The notes under the pieces are model-generated. The model did not search any database and was not told the origin of the DNA. It saw only the letters and a list, made by a program, of their open reading frames with translations. Source: Floricoccus tropicus (GTDB lineage: Bacteria > Bacillota > Bacilli > Lactobacillales > Streptococcaceae). Taken from it: DNA of 64,000 nt. Positions within the stretch are counted from its first letter, which is position 1, and every line of letters begins with the position of its first letter. This document shows, in pieces, positions 1-9,746 of the stretch. The stretch is from positions 1-64,000 of the forward strand of contig NZ_MKIR01000004.1 of assembly GCF_001832905.1 (NCBI RefSeq). The letters run 5' to 3'. A program made the position numbers and the translations under genes.

Positions 1-30
1 ACCACCCACACTAGAAATTATAGAGCCAAA

Positions 31-62
31 AAATGACCAATCCAACCCGGATGGTCATTTTT
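31..62 (-). terminator. Terminator of tkt
   Basis: An inverted repeat, AAAAAATGACCATCC with a short loop and a matching GGATTGGTCATTTTTT arm, lies just past the transketolase stop. Both sides have A/T runs, so it could end transcription from either direction. Confidence 0.85.
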
Positions 63-72
63 TAAACAGTTT

Positions 73-2061
73 CTACAAGTTATTAAATTTATAAACAACA
101 TTACCCACGGTGAAACCATATTCTTCGAATACTTTAGTTCCAGGTGCACTTGCTCCCCAACGGTCGATTGTCAATGTATCTCCATCAAGACCAACATATT
201 TTGCCCAACCAAAACTTGAACCTGCTTCAATTGCTAAACGTTTACGTACAGATGATGGTAAAATTTCTTCTTTGTACTCAGAAGATTGTTCATCAAAAAT
301 ATTTTGACTTGGCATAGAAATAACGCGAACAGATTTCCCTTGTTTTTCAAGCTCTTTTTGAGCTTCAACTGCAAGTAATACTTCGCTACCAGTTGCAATA
401 ATAATTCCATCGATTTCACTACCATTTTCTTTACTTACGATGTAAGCTCCATGGTTTACACCTTCTTCTGCTAGTTCTGCAGTATTAGGAATTACAGGTA
501 AATTTTGTCGAGTCAACACTAAGGCAGTCGGTTTTGTCATGCTATTAACTGAACGTCTCCATGCAGCAATTACTTCATTACCATCTGCTGGACGAATTAC
601 ATCGATATTTGGCATTGAACGAAGGCTTGCAAGTTGCTCAATAGGTTCATGTGTTGGACCATCTTCTCCAACAGCAATAGAATCATGAGTTAATACATAT
701 GTAACTGGTAATTCTTGTAACGCTGCCATTCGAATTGCTGGTAACATATAATTTGAAAATACGAAGAATGTTCCACCGTATACACGAGTTCCACCATGTA
801 GAGCAATACCATTCATTGCAGCAGTCATAGCAAATTCACGAACTCCAAACCAAATATTTCTACCAGCATAGTTTTCTGCTGTAAAGTCATCTTCTGATTT
901 CATCATTGTGTTATTTGATGCTGATAAATCGGCAGATCCACCCCAAAGGTTAGGCATCTGATCAGCTAATTGTTGAATTACTTCTTGGCTTGTTACACGG
1001 CTAGCTGATGAAGTTCCCTCTTCATACTTAGTGATATCAAGTTCTGGAGTTTTATTTTCAAATGCTTTAGCATACTGCTCAGCAAGTTCTGGATACTCCA
1101 ATGCATATTTATCAAAAAGTTCTTGCCAGTTCGCTTCTAATTTAGCTCCACGGTCCTTAACACCTTCATTAAATCTTGCTTCAACCTCTTCTGGAACCGT
1201 AAATTCAGGATAATCCCATCCGTAAGTCTTTTTAGCGTAAGCAATTCCTTCTGCACCTAAAGGAGCACCATGCACACTTGAAGTACCTTGTTTTTCAGCA
1301 CCAAATCCAATAATTGTTTTAACTTCAATGATTGTTGGTTTATTTTTTTCAGCCTTAGCTGCTTCGATTGCTGAGGCAATTTCTTCTAAATCATTGCCAT
1401 CTTTTACAAGAATATGTTGCCAACCATAAGATTCAAAACGAAGTTGAACATTATCAGAGAATGATTTGTCAAGTGGTCCATCTAATGAAATATCATTTGA
1501 ATCATATAAAAGCACCAGTTTACCAAGTTTTAATTGTCCTGCAAGACTTGCTGCTTCTTGAGAAACACCTTCCATTAAATCACCATCACCGTTTATAGCA
1601 TATGTATAATGATCAACGATATCAAAACCTGGTTTATTATATGTTGCTGCTAGGTGTGCTTCTGCCATTGCCATACCAACTGCATTTGCAATCCCTTGTC
1701 CTAGAGGACCAGTTGTTGCTTCGACACCATCTGTCCAATCAACTTCTGGATGACCAGGAGTTTTAGATCTCCATTGACGGAAATTTTTTAAATCATCAAT
1801 TGATAGATTATATCCTGCTGTATGTAATAAACTATAAAGTAAAGCTGAACCATGTCCTGCTGAAAGGACGAAACGATCACGGTTTGACCATTCTCTACCT
1901 GTTGCTGGATTTACGTTTAAAAATTTATTCCATAGAACATAAGCCATAGGTGCTGCACCCATAGGTAGTCCTGGGTGACCAGAATTCGCTTTTTGGATTG
2001 CATCAATAGACAGTGTTCTTAAAGTATTTACTGCAAGTTGATCGACATTATCAAATTTCAT
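73..2061 (-). CDS. tkt: Transketolase
   Basis: Thiamine-diphosphate enzyme of the non-oxidative pentose phosphate pathway that moves two-carbon units between ketoses and aldoses in the cytosol. The 662-residue protein has the full family length. Visible marks are the N-terminal substrate motif SGHPGLPMG (about residues 27-35), the [12 protein letters not shown] stretch, the ThDP/Mg motif GDGDLMEG near residue 158, the pyrimidine-domain segment [20 protein letters not shown], and the C-terminal [12 protein letters not shown] is preceded by GGAGAG. Upstream lies the decayed tail of a pentose-phosphate epimerase gene, so tkt may once have been the last gene of a pentose or ascorbate operon; a hairpin (TAACCA/TGGTTA) sits between them. 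Confidence 0.97.
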   Translation of the reverse strand: MKFDNVDQLAVNTLRTLSIDAIQKANSGHPGLPMGAAPMAYVLWNKFLNVNPATGREWSNRDRFVLSAGHGSALLYSLLHTAGYNLSIDDLKNFRQWRSKTPGHPEVDWTDGVEATTGPLGQGIANAVGMAMAEAHLAATYNKPGFDIVDHYTYAINGDGDLMEGVSQEAASLAGQLKLGKLVLLYDSNDISLDGPLDKSFSDNVQLRFESYGWQHILVKDGNDLEEIASAIEAAKAEKNKPTIIEVKTIIGFGAEKQGTSSVHGAPLGAEGIAYAKKTYGWDYPEFTVPEEVEARFNEGVKDRGAKLEANWQELFDKYALEYPELAEQYAKAFENKTPELDITKYEEGTSSASRVTSQEVIQQLADQMPNLWGGSADLSASNNTMMKSEDDFTAENYAGRNIWFGVREFAMTAAMNGIALHGGTRVYGGTFFVFSNYMLPAIRMAALQELPVTYVLTHDSIAVGEDGPTHEPIEQLASLRSMPNIDVIRPADGNEVIAAWRRSVNSMTKPTALVLTRQNLPVIPNTAELAEEGVNHGAYIVSKENGSEIDGIIIATGSEVLLAVEAQKELEKQGKSVRVISMPSQNIFDEQSSEYKEEILPSSVRKRLAIEAGSSFGWAKYVGLDGDTLTIDRWGASAPGTKVFEEYGFTVGNVVYKFNNL

Positions 2062-2137
2062 CTTTTACTCTCCATATTTTTATCAAAATAACCAATCTTA
2101 TGACTGGTTATATTCTTTATTATTATAACATATTTAT

Positions 2138-2248
2138 TTACTGACCGTAGTAAGCGTTAGCTCCATGTTTTCTAAAATAGTGCTTATCTAATAAATATTG
2201 AGGAATCTCATCTTTATTAAGATTTAAGAATTCGGTTATTGATATTCT
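2138..2248 (-). pseudogene. Remnant: C-terminal tail of an L-ribulose-5-phosphate 4-epimerase
   Basis: About 36 codons remain open and end in a stop; the last part reads LLDKHYFRKHGANAYYGQ, which I recognise as the conserved C-terminus of the AraD/UlaF/SgaE epimerases (normally about 230 residues). No start codon or ribosome binding site is present, and the rest of the gene is missing. The remnant starts directly at the T-run of the terminator belonging to the upstream small gene, which looks like a deletion junction. The enzyme would have fed D-xylulose-5-phosphate to the adjacent transketolase. Family assignment rests on remembered motif similarity. Confidence 0.7.
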
Positions 2249-2250
2249 AT

Positions 2251-2277
2251 AAAAAAATCCCGTATATAAACGGGTAT
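2251..2277 (-). terminator. Terminator of the small basic ORF
   Basis: Stem ACCCG/CGGGT with a six-base AT loop, followed by seven T on the minus strand, directly after the stop codon of the 51-residue gene. Confidence 0.8.
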
Positions 2278-2432
2278 TACTTATCCTTAAAAATACTATT
2301 CATTTTTAATGGAATATTTTCTTTTTGAGGTGCAGGACTTTTTTTCTTTCCTTCTTGTTTCTTATGAGCTTGTCGAAGTTCATTAATTTGATCTGGAGAA
2401 CCAGTAACTTTTCTTGGTTTAAATAATTTCAT
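2277..2432 (-). CDS. Small basic hypothetical protein, 51 aa
   Basis: An ATG with AAGGAG nine bases upstream opens a 51-codon frame closed by TAA and followed at once by a good terminator, which is the layout of a real monocistronic small gene. The protein starts MKLFKPRKV, is rich in Lys, Gln and Pro, has no Cys and no membrane segment, and looks largely disordered (QAHKKQEGKKKSPAPQ in the middle). I do not recognise the family. It could be a nucleic-acid- or ribosome-associated small protein, but that is only suggested by its charge. Confidence 0.6.
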   Translation of the reverse strand: MKLFKPRKVTGSPDQINELRQAHKKQEGKKKSPAPQKENIPLKMNSIFKDK

Positions 2433-2525
2433 AAAATAACTCTCCTTTTTACTTTGCTTGTGAATAAATTACATCCTTCTTTAACCATATTTTAACATAC
2501 TTCATTTGTACTGGTAAATAGTAAT

Positions 2526-2575
2526 TAAAAAAAACATTAAAAAGACTTAGATTTCTTAGTTCTAAGTCTTTTAAT
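2526..2575 (-). terminator. Terminator of the YdjI/G/H-like cluster
   Basis: Perfect stem AAAAGACTTAGA/TCTAAGTCTTTT with an eight-base loop and a T-rich tail, just past the last gene of the cluster. Confidence 0.9.
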
Positions 2576-2577
2576 TT

Positions 2578-3414
2578 CTAAAAGCTGTGTCCTCCACCAC
2601 CAAATGTTCCACCACCGGTAGTATGTGTAGTTGATCCACCTCCTGATGATCCACCTCCCGTGAAATTATTTGAATTATCTCGATGAATTCTCCTTGTAGT
2701 TACAAACGTATTAATAAGAGAATCATTTGAGGTATTTAATTTTAATTTATAATTATTTTGCCAATCATATTTATAGGGAACTTTCTTCACCTTGTATCTA
2801 GAACGTGTTGTAAAAATTACTCCAAATGTTGCTGCAAGACTTGCAACTATTGATCCAAAAATTGTTGTAGAAACCGGTGTTTTAACTTTAGTTCTAGTAA
2901 CTTCCCCTGTTTCTTCATCAATTCTAAAATGACCTTTTTCTATGCCATCTTTTACATACTGCTCAGTATCATTTAGAAATATTTGAGCACCTGAATAGTA
3001 GTTCTGATCAGTCGCTAATGGGTATGCTTGGTTTATAATATTATCAATTCTTTTATCAGATAAAAAATCAATCATTATTCCTGAAGTTGAAATCCAAAGA
3101 TTCCGTCTCTCCATATCAATCAGAAAAATTGCAGCATTTTTATCTTTCCCCAGGTTATCAAGAATATAATAATCAGCGTACGTTCTACTACTACCACGAT
3201 CATTTTCTGTAATTGTTACAATGGCTATAGCTGATTTACTAGTTTCTTCAACCTCTTTTATTTTTTCTTCAAGTTGAGTTTTTTGCTCAGGTGTAAAAAG
3301 ATTTGCTTTGTCGTCTACTCTTGTAGAAAAAGTTTCATAAGCAAATACTGGATTAGCAAATATAAATAGCGCTCCAACAAATAGAAGGAAAGTCAGAATT
3401 ATTTTTTTCATCAA
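2578..3414 (-). CDS. Secreted/membrane TPM-domain protein (YdjH/YgcG-like)
   Basis: 278 residues. A signal peptide (about 1-25, ending VFA-Y) is followed by a TPM (DUF477) domain at about 28-155, an acidic linker, a membrane segment at about 181-203 and a cytoplasmic tail ending in a Gly/Ser/Thr/His-rich string (GGGSSGGGS, GGGTFGGGGHSF). This is the layout of the YgcG/YdjH family: extracellular TPM domain, single anchor, Gly-rich tail. It overlaps the zinc-ribbon gene upstream by 4 bases. In Bacillus subtilis the related YdjG and YdjH sit in a sigma-W operon with the PspA homologue YdjF and help bring it to the membrane; a similar envelope-stress role is inferred here. Confidence 0.8.
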   Translation of the reverse strand: MMKKIILTFLLFVGALFIFANPVFAYETFSTRVDDKANLFTPEQKTQLEEKIKEVEETSKSAIAIVTITENDRGSSRTYADYYILDNLGKDKNAAIFLIDMERRNLWISTSGIMIDFLSDKRIDNIINQAYPLATDQNYYSGAQIFLNDTEQYVKDGIEKGHFRIDEETGEVTRTKVKTPVSTTIFGSIVASLAATFGVIFTTRSRYKVKKVPYKYDWQNNYKLKLNTSNDSLINTFVTTRRIHRDNSNNFTGGGSSGGGSTTHTTGGGTFGGGGHSF

Positions 3415-4595
3415 ATGTTACCTCCTAAATATAGACCTACTAATGTTGCAAGAGCAAATACTGCTAATGCAATATAAATAAACTTTTTATAGTCAATTGG
3501 AAACTCACCACTAACTTTTCCTGTTTGTCCATTCATTGCATAATAGTAAACATTTTTTGATTTATCATTACTTTGATATGTTAAAAGCCAAACTGGTAAT
3601 AATGTGTATTCTGTCCTAATTGCAGATAATTCCATATCAGCTTGATATCTCTTCAATGAATCATAGTCAGCAACTGTTTCACGCATTATTGTTCCCGAAT
3701 ATTTTCCAAGCTCATCCTTTACCTTATCATTCATTTGACCATACTCAATATCTCGCTTTTCAGCTTGAAAGCCAGCTAAATATTGACTCTTGAATGGAAT
3801 AGATTCGCCTAACTCATATGGTTGTACAGCTTCTACAAAACCTTGTTTTGTATTTTTTTCCAAGGCATTTTTCACCATATCTCGGAAAACAATAGAACCT
3901 TGTCTCTCAGCCATGAACTCTTTAGTTTCAGTATACTCAATATCTCCTACAGTCCATATTCTATATTGATAACCTATAGTTTCAACTTGTCCTTCAATTT
4001 GAGCTTTGATAACCCAATATGGAAAATAAACGCCTGTCATTAACGAAATCTGTTTCTTGTTAAAGAAATTCTTTGGAATGAATCTTTTCTTTGTAGTTAA
4101 AGATAAAAATGTTTCAATCGCTTCATCTTTTTCAATTTTAAAAGGTAGTATTTTATCAGGCATGTATTTACCTGATACCCTCCCAGTGAGTACTACAGGG
4201 TTATGGCAATAGTAACAATAGGTTGCAGCTGTTGTAGAGTCAGTGACAATCTGAGCGCCGCAATTTGAACAATTGAAGACTTCCATAACTTGCTCTTCTT
4301 CAACTGTCTTTCCATTATCTAAATCAATTTTTTTATCATCAACTTGAGTATTTTCAATTACATCTTCTTCAGTATTATCATGTGCTTCATTACCTGGTTC
4401 ATTATTAGATGAATTATTTACCTCTTCATTACTAGATTTTGTGGCTTCATTTATCTTGCGTGCCTTATCGTACTTATCAAGTTCTTCTTCTGTGTATGTA
4501 TTTAAACAATATTCGCAGTGAAAGAGTTGATCTTTTGGATTAAATTTTAAGGGGCCGTCACAACTAGGACATTTATAAGTGAATGTTGAATCCAT
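3411..4595 (-). CDS. Zinc-ribbon membrane protein (YdjG-like)
   Basis: 394 residues with two CxxC...CxxC zinc ribbons, Cys 9/12/27/30 and Cys 109/112/127/130, separated by an acidic Asn/Glu-rich linker (about 40-105). A long beta-rich middle region (about 140-365) follows, then one membrane segment near the C-terminus (about 371-390). Such proteins are often mislabelled helicase PriA because of the zinc ribbon; no helicase motif is present. It lies between a SPFH protein and a TPM protein, matching the B. subtilis ydjI-ydjG-ydjH set, and is probably a membrane partner in an envelope-stress complex. Confidence 0.75.
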   Translation of the reverse strand: MDSTFTYKCPSCDGPLKFNPKDQLFHCEYCLNTYTEEELDKYDKARKINEATKSSNEEVNNSSNNEPGNEAHDNTEEDVIENTQVDDKKIDLDNGKTVEEEQVMEVFNCSNCGAQIVTDSTTAATYCYYCHNPVVLTGRVSGKYMPDKILPFKIEKDEAIETFLSLTTKKRFIPKNFFNKKQISLMTGVYFPYWVIKAQIEGQVETIGYQYRIWTVGDIEYTETKEFMAERQGSIVFRDMVKNALEKNTKQGFVEAVQPYELGESIPFKSQYLAGFQAEKRDIEYGQMNDKVKDELGKYSGTIMRETVADYDSLKRYQADMELSAIRTEYTLLPVWLLTYQSNDKSKNVYYYAMNGQTGKVSGEFPIDYKKFIYIALAVFALATLVGLYLGGNI

Positions 4596-4643
4596 TTTTA
4601 TTTTTCCTCTCTAATGGTTTTACCAATCACTTCCTTGTCGTCC

Positions 4644-5885
4644 TTAGACTGGAAGACCTTGGAATGGTTTACCACAATGTGGACAGAACTTAGGAACACC
4701 TGCTGATAAATCAACAATTTCTCCACATTCACTACACTTCATTTCAATTTTTGCAGCACCTGCTGGTACTGGTTTTGCTTGTCCACAGTTTGAACAGAAT
4801 TTTCCAATATTTTTTGTATCACATTCTGGACATGTCCATGTATCTGCATCATTTTGAGCTACTTTTGCTGCTTCTTCAGCCTGTCTATCCATCTGCGCTT
4901 GATTACTTTGGCTAGCTTGTCCGATAATACTTCCACCAGCATTCATTCCCATACCAACGCCGACAAATGCTCCACCTGCTCCATTTGGATTCTTACCTGC
5001 TTCTTCGATACCACGCGCAACTGACCCTTGAACATATCCTTCTCGAATACTAGGGTCACCAAGCATTGCACCTTTATTACGCATATTTATTAATTCAGTT
5101 GAATCATCAGTATAAGAAATGCTTGCTACTGCAACTGATACTATTTCCATACCACGGTTTTCACGCCATTCATCATCCAAGACATCTGCCATATATTTGC
5201 TTAATTCCATGCTCTTAGAAGGAACATATGAAATTCTGATACCATCAGCTGACATTTGATTAACAGTTGATTGAAGTGCTGTTAAGAACTCAGATAGATA
5301 TTGTTCATTGATATCATTAATATCAACTTGAGTTTGATTTTTAGGAATTGCATTCACATAGAATAATATTGGATCAGTAATTTTAATTGAATAAACACCA
5401 TGTGCACGTAAGAATAATTCTGCATTATAAAAATTATCGAAATAATTTAAAGGAGCTGGTGTCCCAAATTTAATTCCTTTAATTTCTTGTAAATTGATAT
5501 AAAAAACTTGTTGCTTTTGGGGAGTTACACCACCAAATTTGAAACGTGAGAATGTTTCTTTAATTGCATCTTTTAATGATCCATTAAAAAGTGAAGGTGC
5601 TGCTGCATTTTTAACAGTATAATAGCCTGGCTCTGCAGTATAATCAATTATTTTTCCGCCATCAACTAATAGCATCATCATATTTGGATAAACGTGAATG
5701 ACTGAACCATCTGAGATAACATCTTCAGTTCCATGTGTGTTTGAGCCACGACGAGAGTCCTTACGAACTGCTACACCTTTGGTCATAACAGTTGTATCAC
5801 CCATATTTTCTGGTTCGATGACTTCTAGCCATTGATCCCCTAAACCACCACTTACAGTATCTACTGCTGCCTTAATTAATCCCAT
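4644..5885 (-). CDS. SPFH-domain protein with C-terminal zinc ribbons (YdjI-like)
   Basis: 413 residues from the ATG at 5885, chosen because AGGAG lies seven bases upstream; a TTG five codons earlier overlaps that site. The N-terminal two thirds match the SPFH/band-7-like family of B. subtilis YdjI (opening MGLIKAAVDTVSGGLGDQWLEV). A Gly-rich hinge (about 295-320) leads to two zinc ribbons, CPECDTKNIGKFCSNC and CSECGEIV...CPHC. It is the first gene of a three-gene cluster with the YdjG- and YdjH-like genes. Family knowledge suggests a membrane-stress scaffold working with PspA, but no PspA gene is in the window. Confidence 0.8.
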   Translation of the reverse strand: MGLIKAAVDTVSGGLGDQWLEVIEPENMGDTTVMTKGVAVRKDSRRGSNTHGTEDVISDGSVIHVYPNMMMLLVDGGKIIDYTAEPGYYTVKNAAAPSLFNGSLKDAIKETFSRFKFGGVTPQKQQVFYINLQEIKGIKFGTPAPLNYFDNFYNAELFLRAHGVYSIKITDPILFYVNAIPKNQTQVDINDINEQYLSEFLTALQSTVNQMSADGIRISYVPSKSMELSKYMADVLDDEWRENRGMEIVSVAVASISYTDDSTELINMRNKGAMLGDPSIREGYVQGSVARGIEEAGKNPNGAGGAFVGVGMGMNAGGSIIGQASQSNQAQMDRQAEEAAKVAQNDADTWTCPECDTKNIGKFCSNCGQAKPVPAGAAKIEMKCSECGEIVDLSAGVPKFCPHCGKPFQGLPV

Positions 5886-6073
5886 GTTTCTTCTCCTCAA
5901 TTGTTAATTTTTTAATAACTACATTATATCATATTAATGTAAGCCTTTTTAAGACTTAAGTATGAAAATTTTATAATATAACATAGTTAATTTTAGTCAA
6001 AGTCTTATTTCTTTATAGATAATTCTTATAATGATAATATTAGTTATCAAATCATATATCAAAAAGGAGAATT

Positions 6074-6490
6074 ATGTCAAAACAAACTACAGACGCTGAA
6101 ATCATTAATAATTATTTTGTGCAAGCTGAAACAAAAGGATTTACTTACGATTTAGACTATATTGAAAAAGATCCTACCGTCGTCAGTCAGGGAGCAACAC
6201 CAACTGATATGCTTTTAGTATCTTTAGCATCTTGCCACCTAATGACCCTTGTTTCCTTCTTCAATCTCAAAAAAGTTCCTTATTCAATATTGAAAGCTCA
6301 TATAGATGGCGAGTTTTCATATAAAAGTGAAGCATGGTTTTTAGATGCCACAGTGATTATTACTACAAATGCTCAACTTAATTCTGAACAGATAAATGAA
6401 GCTCAAAAGTTTATTCATCGTCATTGTAAGATATCAAGTATTCTCAGTCAAAATAATGACATTAATTTAGAAATTAATATTATTTCATAA
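6074..6490 (+). CDS. OsmC-family protein
   Basis: 138 residues, standing alone on the plus strand with AAAAGGAG ahead of its ATG. The two cysteines typical of OsmC/Ohr peroxidases are present, Cys54 in LASCHLMT and Cys118 in HRHCKIS. OsmC proteins reduce organic hydroperoxides or handle related electrophiles in the cytosol. The substrate here cannot be read from sequence. A bidirectional terminator follows. Confidence 0.85.
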   Translation: MSKQTTDAEIINNYFVQAETKGFTYDLDYIEKDPTVVSQGATPTDMLLVSLASCHLMTLVSFFNLKKVPYSILKAHIDGEFSYKSEAWFLDATVIITTNAQLNSEQINEAQKFIHRHCKISSILSQNNDINLEINIIS

Positions 6491-6492
6491 AC

Positions 6493-6525
6493 AAAAAATC
6501 CTTTTCAATTAGAGAAGGATTTTAA
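6493..6525. terminator. Bidirectional terminator between convergent genes
   Basis: AAAATCCTT with AAGGATTTT and flanking A and T runs lies between the OsmC gene and the convergent DUF4931 gene. Confidence 0.85.
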
Positions 6526-7304
6526 AATTCTGATTTTCTCATATTACTTCTATTTTCCAAGAATTCTTCTTTCACAGTTTCAAGACGCTCATCATTACTG
6601 ATCTGTGAAAGCTTATAACCGATAAAAAACGGTGATGTGATAAATCTAGGAACCACTTTACATATATATTTTCCACTAATTAAATAAAAGAATAAATTAT
6701 AGGATATGCACCTTCCATCAAAGTATCTACCCAATAAATAGTTTGTAACCTCTTTTACACCATCAGCCAAAAAATCAATTTGTGAACTATCTGAAATAAT
6801 GATATTAAACTCAGAATATCCCATTATCGGATCAAGAGATATATTAATTTCAGCATTTTCAAAAGTTTCATCTAAGATTTTTAGACCAAGAAAATTTTCC
6901 TGTATGACATTTTGATAGGCATCAGTATGATTAAGACCGACAATCTGCATATGTGGATGACGAAGACTGCCACCAGATAAAGGACCAAAGTTCTTAAAAA
7001 GTATAACTGTCTCAAATTTTTCAGAAGCAATCGTCTCCAACCAGTGAGAAATTGAAAACTTAAACAACTTGCGATTGTGTTCATAGGTGTAACTAGAAAT
7101 GTCACCCTCATGATTACTTGATTCGATAATTACTGTTTGATAAGTATCTTCAATCGTTGGATATTTGTTATCTAACCAGATAATGTCACCATCTGTTGCC
7201 AAGATATTTGTTAATGTATCTGTATTACAGAAGGGACAAACACTATTATTATTAGGTTTTTCCTTGGCAACTTTTGGATTGAATACTAGAGGTTTGTTTT
7301 TCAT
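6522..7304 (-). CDS. DUF4931 / GalT-like nucleotidyltransferase-fold protein
   Basis: 260 residues. An N-terminal CPFC zinc motif (Cys23, Cys26) and a central GGSLRHPHMQ segment (His116, His118, Gln120) match the H-x-H-x-Q active site of the galactose-1-phosphate uridylyltransferase branch of the HIT superfamily. The length and the CPFC/HPHMQ layout fit the DUF4931 family, whose substrate is unknown. It is a single gene between two terminators. I would not call it galT: it is shorter than GalT and has no Leloir-pathway neighbours. Confidence 0.75.
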   Translation of the reverse strand: MKNKPLVFNPKVAKEKPNNNSVCPFCNTDTLTNILATDGDIIWLDNKYPTIEDTYQTVIIESSNHEGDISSYTYEHNRKLFKFSISHWLETIASEKFETVILFKNFGPLSGGSLRHPHMQIVGLNHTDAYQNVIQENFLGLKILDETFENAEINISLDPIMGYSEFNIIISDSSQIDFLADGVKEVTNYLLGRYFDGRCISYNLFFYLISGKYICKVVPRFITSPFFIGYKLSQISNDERLETVKEEFLENRSNMRKSEF

Positions 7305-7326
7305 AAGAATTTCTTTCTAAATCATA

Positions 7327-7380
7327 TAGCAAAAATCCACCTAATCGGTTTAGACTTGGCGATTAAGTGGATTCTTTTTA
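7327..7380 (-). terminator. Terminator of the YnzC-like gene
   Basis: Minus-strand stem AATCCACTTAATCG/CGATTAGGTGGATT followed by a T run, just beyond the stop codon. Confidence 0.9.
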
Positions 7381-7381
7381 A

Positions 7382-7645
7382 TTAGTCATTCAAATCTTCT
7401 AAAGTTCTTCCATGAATTCCTTTTTCAGCTTGAACTTTCTTTAATTTGTCAGGAGTAACATCGTTTCCTTCTTCGTCAACAACTTTTACGCCTTCAATTT
7501 GAGAACGTAAGCTTCCTTTTACACCTTCAATATAGGCTTTGCGAAGTTTAGCTTGTTCTTCTAATTCTTCAGGAGTCAATCCTTCAGCTTTTTTCTTACG
7601 AGCTAGCTCGTTAATACGATTGATATGTTCATCAGTAATTGCCAT
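7382..7645 (-). CDS. UPF0291 / YnzC-like small protein (DUF896)
   Basis: 87 residues, helical and strongly charged. The N-terminal part [21 protein letters not shown] followed by [17 protein letters not shown] is the signature of the DUF896/YnzC family found throughout Firmicutes. B. subtilis YnzC is a two-helix hairpin protein linked to the SOS operon yneAB-ynzC; no yneA-like gene is present here. Function is unknown. Confidence 0.85.
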   Translation of the reverse strand: MAITDEHINRINELARKKKAEGLTPEELEEQAKLRKAYIEGVKGSLRSQIEGVKVVDEEGNDVTPDKLKKVQAEKGIHGRTLEDLND

Positions 7646-7715
7646 AATAGCACCTCATTTACTTATTCTATAATATGATTATAGTTAATTGACTTTCAAC
7701 TTGCAAAAATTTAAG

Positions 7716-9746
7716 TTATTTTGTATTGATTTTTGAAAAATCAGCAACCTTTTGTGCCTTATTATTAAGGTCTGAAAGTAGGCTAAGACGATTATTCTTA
7801 AGTTTTTTATCTTCAGTCATAACCATTGTATTTTCGAAGAAATCTGAAATTGGTTTTGCAAGATCAAATAGATTATCAATATTTTCTTCTGCATTTTCAC
7901 CAATATTAACTGCTTGGATTGCTTTGAATAGAGCTTTTTCGCTGTCATTTTCAAATAGTGATTCTTCAATAACTGGAGTACCTTCAAGTTTCCCTGCCAT
8001 ATTAGCTACACGAGCAAGTGCTTCAACTGACTCTTTAAAGCCGTCTTTTTCAGACTTAGCTGTAAGAATCTGTGCATTCTCAGTAAGGCTTGCAATATCT
8101 AGGCTTCCAGTAGCAATAACTGCGTCAATGATATCACGACGAGCACGACCTTCAAGAATTTTAGCAACACGGGCACGAATGAATTCCATTACTGCTTTAC
8201 GATTTCTGTACTTGAATCCATTGATACGAAGCGGGTAAAGTTCATCAATAATTTTATCAAGTTCAATATCCCAGTTCTTATCTTCAATAATTCTTACGAT
8301 ACCTTGTGTTGCACGACGGAGAGCATAAGGATCATTAGAACCACTCGGAATTAAATCAACTGTGATGAAGCTTAATAATGTATCTAACTTATCAGCAACT
8401 GATAAAATTGCTCCAATTTCACTTTCTGGAAGTTCTCCATCAGCTGATAAAGGCATGTATTGTTCTCTAATAGCTGCTGCAACTTCCTCATCTTCACCAG
8501 CAAGAAGGGCATATTTTTCACCCATAACACCTTGAAGTTCAGGGAATTCACCAACCATATTTGTAAGTAAATCAAACTTATAAATATCAGCAGCACGATC
8601 AATCTTTTCAATTTTATCTTCACTAAGCATTAAATGACTTGCAAGTTTTTCAGCAATAACTTTAGTACGTCCCATATGGTCATAAATTGAACCAATCTTT
8701 TCATGGAAGGTAACCTTTTTAAGTTTTTCAACTAGATCTTCAATTTTAAGTTTTTGATCTTCACGCCAGAAGAATTCACCGTCTTCAAGACGAGCTACAA
8801 GAACTTTTTCATTTCCTGAAATTACGTTATCAATGTGTTCTGCATTACCGTTTCTTACAGATACAAAATTTGGTAGTAAGTCACCTTGGTTATCACGAAC
8901 TTCAAAATAACGTTGGTGCTCACGCATACTTGTTACTAAAACTTCATCTGGAACATCAAGATATTTTTTATCAAAACTTCCAATGAATGCTGTTGGATAT
9001 TCAACAATATTATTAACTTCTTCTAAAAGACCTGGTTCTAAATACATTTGCCAGTCATTTTCTTTAGCTAGAGCATCAATTTGATTTGTGATTTCTTCTT
9101 TACGAACATCAGCGTTAGCTACAACAAAGTTATCAGCCAAATCTTTTTCGTAATCAGAAGCATTTTTAATTACAATATTATTGTTAGCTAGGAAACGATG
9201 TCCACGGCTAACATTTGATGCAGTATCTTCTAGGATGCTGAATGGTACAACTTGATCATTATAAAGTGATACTAACCATTGAATTGGACGGACAAATAAT
9301 AAAGTATTATTTCCCCATTTCATATAAGTAGAAAAGTTCATTTTTTCAATTACATCAGAACCAACTTTTTCTAGAATTTCACTTGTCACAACACCTGGTG
9401 TATGCTTATCAGCATATAGGTAGCCATTTTCTTCTACCAAGTCATCAGGATTTACACCTTGACCACGTGAGAAACCAAGCACTGCCTTAGACCAATTTCC
9501 TTGATCATCTTTAGCAATCTTCATTGATGGACCTTTTACTTTTTCAGTAATATCTTCAGATTCTTCCGCAAGTCCATTCACCAAGACAGCCAAACGACGC
9601 GGTGTAGAGAATTTAGTGATTGATTCAAAGTCCACACGGTTTTCTGCAAGGAATTTTTCCATACGTTCTGCCAACTGGTTAATTGAAGGAGTAACCAAGT
9701 GTGCAGGCATTTCCTCAAGACCAATTTCTAATAAATATTCTGCCAT
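7716..9746 (-). CDS. glyS: Glycyl-tRNA synthetase beta subunit
   Basis: 676 residues, the usual length of the bacterial GlyS beta chain. It opens [18 protein letters not shown], and the conserved MKWG stretch, SVRNGNAEHIDNVISGNEKVLVARLEDGEFFW segment and C-terminal anticodon-binding-like region (NNRLSLLSDLNNKAQKVADFSKI) are all present. It forms the alpha2beta2 enzyme with GlyQ, charging tRNA-Gly. The start codon overlaps the glyQ stop as TAATG, so the two are translationally coupled. Expression is set by the T-box upstream of glyQ. Confidence 0.98.
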   Translation of the reverse strand: MAEYLLEIGLEEMPAHLVTPSINQLAERMEKFLAENRVDFESITKFSTPRRLAVLVNGLAEESEDITEKVKGPSMKIAKDDQGNWSKAVLGFSRGQGVNPDDLVEENGYLYADKHTPGVVTSEILEKVGSDVIEKMNFSTYMKWGNNTLLFVRPIQWLVSLYNDQVVPFSILEDTASNVSRGHRFLANNNIVIKNASDYEKDLADNFVVANADVRKEEITNQIDALAKENDWQMYLEPGLLEEVNNIVEYPTAFIGSFDKKYLDVPDEVLVTSMREHQRYFEVRDNQGDLLPNFVSVRNGNAEHIDNVISGNEKVLVARLEDGEFFWREDQKLKIEDLVEKLKKVTFHEKIGSIYDHMGRTKVIAEKLASHLMLSEDKIEKIDRAADIYKFDLLTNMVGEFPELQGVMGEKYALLAGEDEEVAAAIREQYMPLSADGELPESEIGAILSVADKLDTLLSFITVDLIPSGSNDPYALRRATQGIVRIIEDKNWDIELDKIIDELYPLRINGFKYRNRKAVMEFIRARVAKILEGRARRDIIDAVIATGSLDIASLTENAQILTAKSEKDGFKESVEALARVANMAGKLEGTPVIEESLFENDSEKALFKAIQAVNIGENAEENIDNLFDLAKPISDFFENTMVMTEDKKLKNNRLSLLSDLNNKAQKVADFSKINTK

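Noticed and set aside
7726-8238. Long open frame on the plus strand opposite glyS
   Set aside because: It is antisense to an intact, conserved glyS with no ribosome binding site; codon-bias shadow.
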